Shown in pieces: positions 17,741-18,098 of a stretch of DNA of 18,098 nt. Each line of letters starts with the position of its first letter. Within the stretch, counting starts at the first letter, position 1. The position numbers and the translations under genes are program-made. The notes beneath the pieces were generated by a model. It had not been told where the DNA came from, did no database searches, and saw only the letters and a list, made by a program, of their open reading frames with translations. Origin of the DNA: Verrucomicrobiota bacterium (GTDB lineage: Bacteria; Verrucomicrobiota; Verrucomicrobiia; Limisphaerales; UBA1100). The stretch covers positions 1 to 18,098 of the forward strand of contig DQLO01000224.1 of assembly GCA_015660155.1 (NCBI GenBank). Direction: 5' to 3'.

Positions 17741-18098
17741 CGGTTGCCCGCAATGCGGTTGGAGTTGTCGCGCGCGATGAGCGCCTCGTAAATTTTCTTG
17801 GCCGCCGGCGCGCAGGAGAGGCCGCCGGATGCACCGCGCTCCACCATCACCACCACGGCGTACTTTGGGTTTTCAAAGGGGCCGTACGAAGCGAACCACG
17901 TAATCTTGTGGCGACCTTCGCGGTTGCGCACTTCGGCCGTGCCAGTTTTGCCGCACACGGCGAAGCCTTCGATGCGGGCGCGTTTGCCGGTGCCGTCGTC
18001 ATCCGCCACATCGGCGAGCATCGCGCGCTGCACGTGCGCGAGGTTTTCGGGTTTCACGTTGAGCGTGCCGCGCACTTTGGCGGGCGGGAAAATTTTGG
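17737..18098 (-). CDS. mrdA: C-terminal end of penicillin-binding protein 2 (MrdA), truncated by the window edge
   Basis: Class B transpeptidase that cross-links peptidoglycan made by RodA during lateral wall growth. Only the last 120 residues are visible. The frame is open to the right edge (upstream of the GTG at 18075 it reads KIFPPAK), so the start, membrane anchor, SxxK and SxN motifs lie outside. The KTG motif is present as GKTGTAEV, preceded by FAVCGKTG. It is followed by the usual ITWFASYGPFENPKYAVVVMVE segment and a short C-terminal tail. The overlap with rodA (ATGA) and gene order mrdA-rodA match the standard elongasome operon. A Cys directly before GKTG occurs in other PBP2 proteins. 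Confidence 0.93.
   Translation of the reverse strand, partial: KIFPPAKVRGTLNVKPENLAHVQRAMLADVADDDGTGKRARIEGFAVCGKTGTAEVRNREGRHKITWFASYGPFENPKYAVVVMVERGASGGLSCAPAAKKIYEALIARDNSNRIAGNR

Overview
The window looks like a chromosomal stretch from a member of the Verrucomicrobiota, probably the Pedosphaera/Limisphaera side. Three things suggest this. The first gene resembles the Verru_Chthon cassette A family. The window carries a two-domain secreted hydrolase of a type I associate with Verrucomicrobia and Planctomycetes. Start codons have essentially no Shine-Dalgarno sequences; several instead sit just a few bases downstream of a sigma70-like promoter. The assignment is by family resemblance, not by a marker gene. 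The DNA is moderately GC-rich and densely coding. I see no phage gene, transposase, CRISPR array, rRNA or tRNA.

Layout, left to right. (1) 3-1175, plus: C-terminal part of a large envelope or pilus-associated protein. (2) 1223-6762, plus: uvrA followed by an exported TPR protein whose start codon overlaps the uvrA stop. (3) 6805-9191, plus: an ErpA/IscA-type Fe-S carrier, a TPP riboswitch, then thiC. The riboswitch lies between the two genes, so a Fe-S carrier may share a transcript with a thiamin-controlled [4Fe-4S] enzyme. (4) 9192-10136, minus, and 10191-10895, plus: an ArsS-like radical SAM protein divergent from a short-chain dehydrogenase. Between them lies a perfect 12-bp inverted repeat with a 6-bp centre. 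(5) 10939-11205, plus: an 88-residue conserved hypothetical protein, then a 202-bp non-coding gap with hairpins and a strong terminator. (6) 11408-14546, minus: a secreted tandem alpha/beta hydrolase and an MtfA-like zinc peptidase, 4 bp apart. (7) 14595-18098, minus: the end of mrdA (PBP2), rodA, then an RNase E/G gene, which is a cell-shape locus with RNase G attached.

Most of this is housekeeping and I found no clear multi-gene novel system. The observations most worth checking are: the inverted repeat controlling the arsS/SDR divergent pair; the recurrent near-leaderless promoter spacing; the basic amphipathic helix in front of the RNase E/G catalytic core; the hydrolase's N-terminal domain with His in place of the nucleophile Ser; and the structured non-coding tract before the terminator at 11360-11398.
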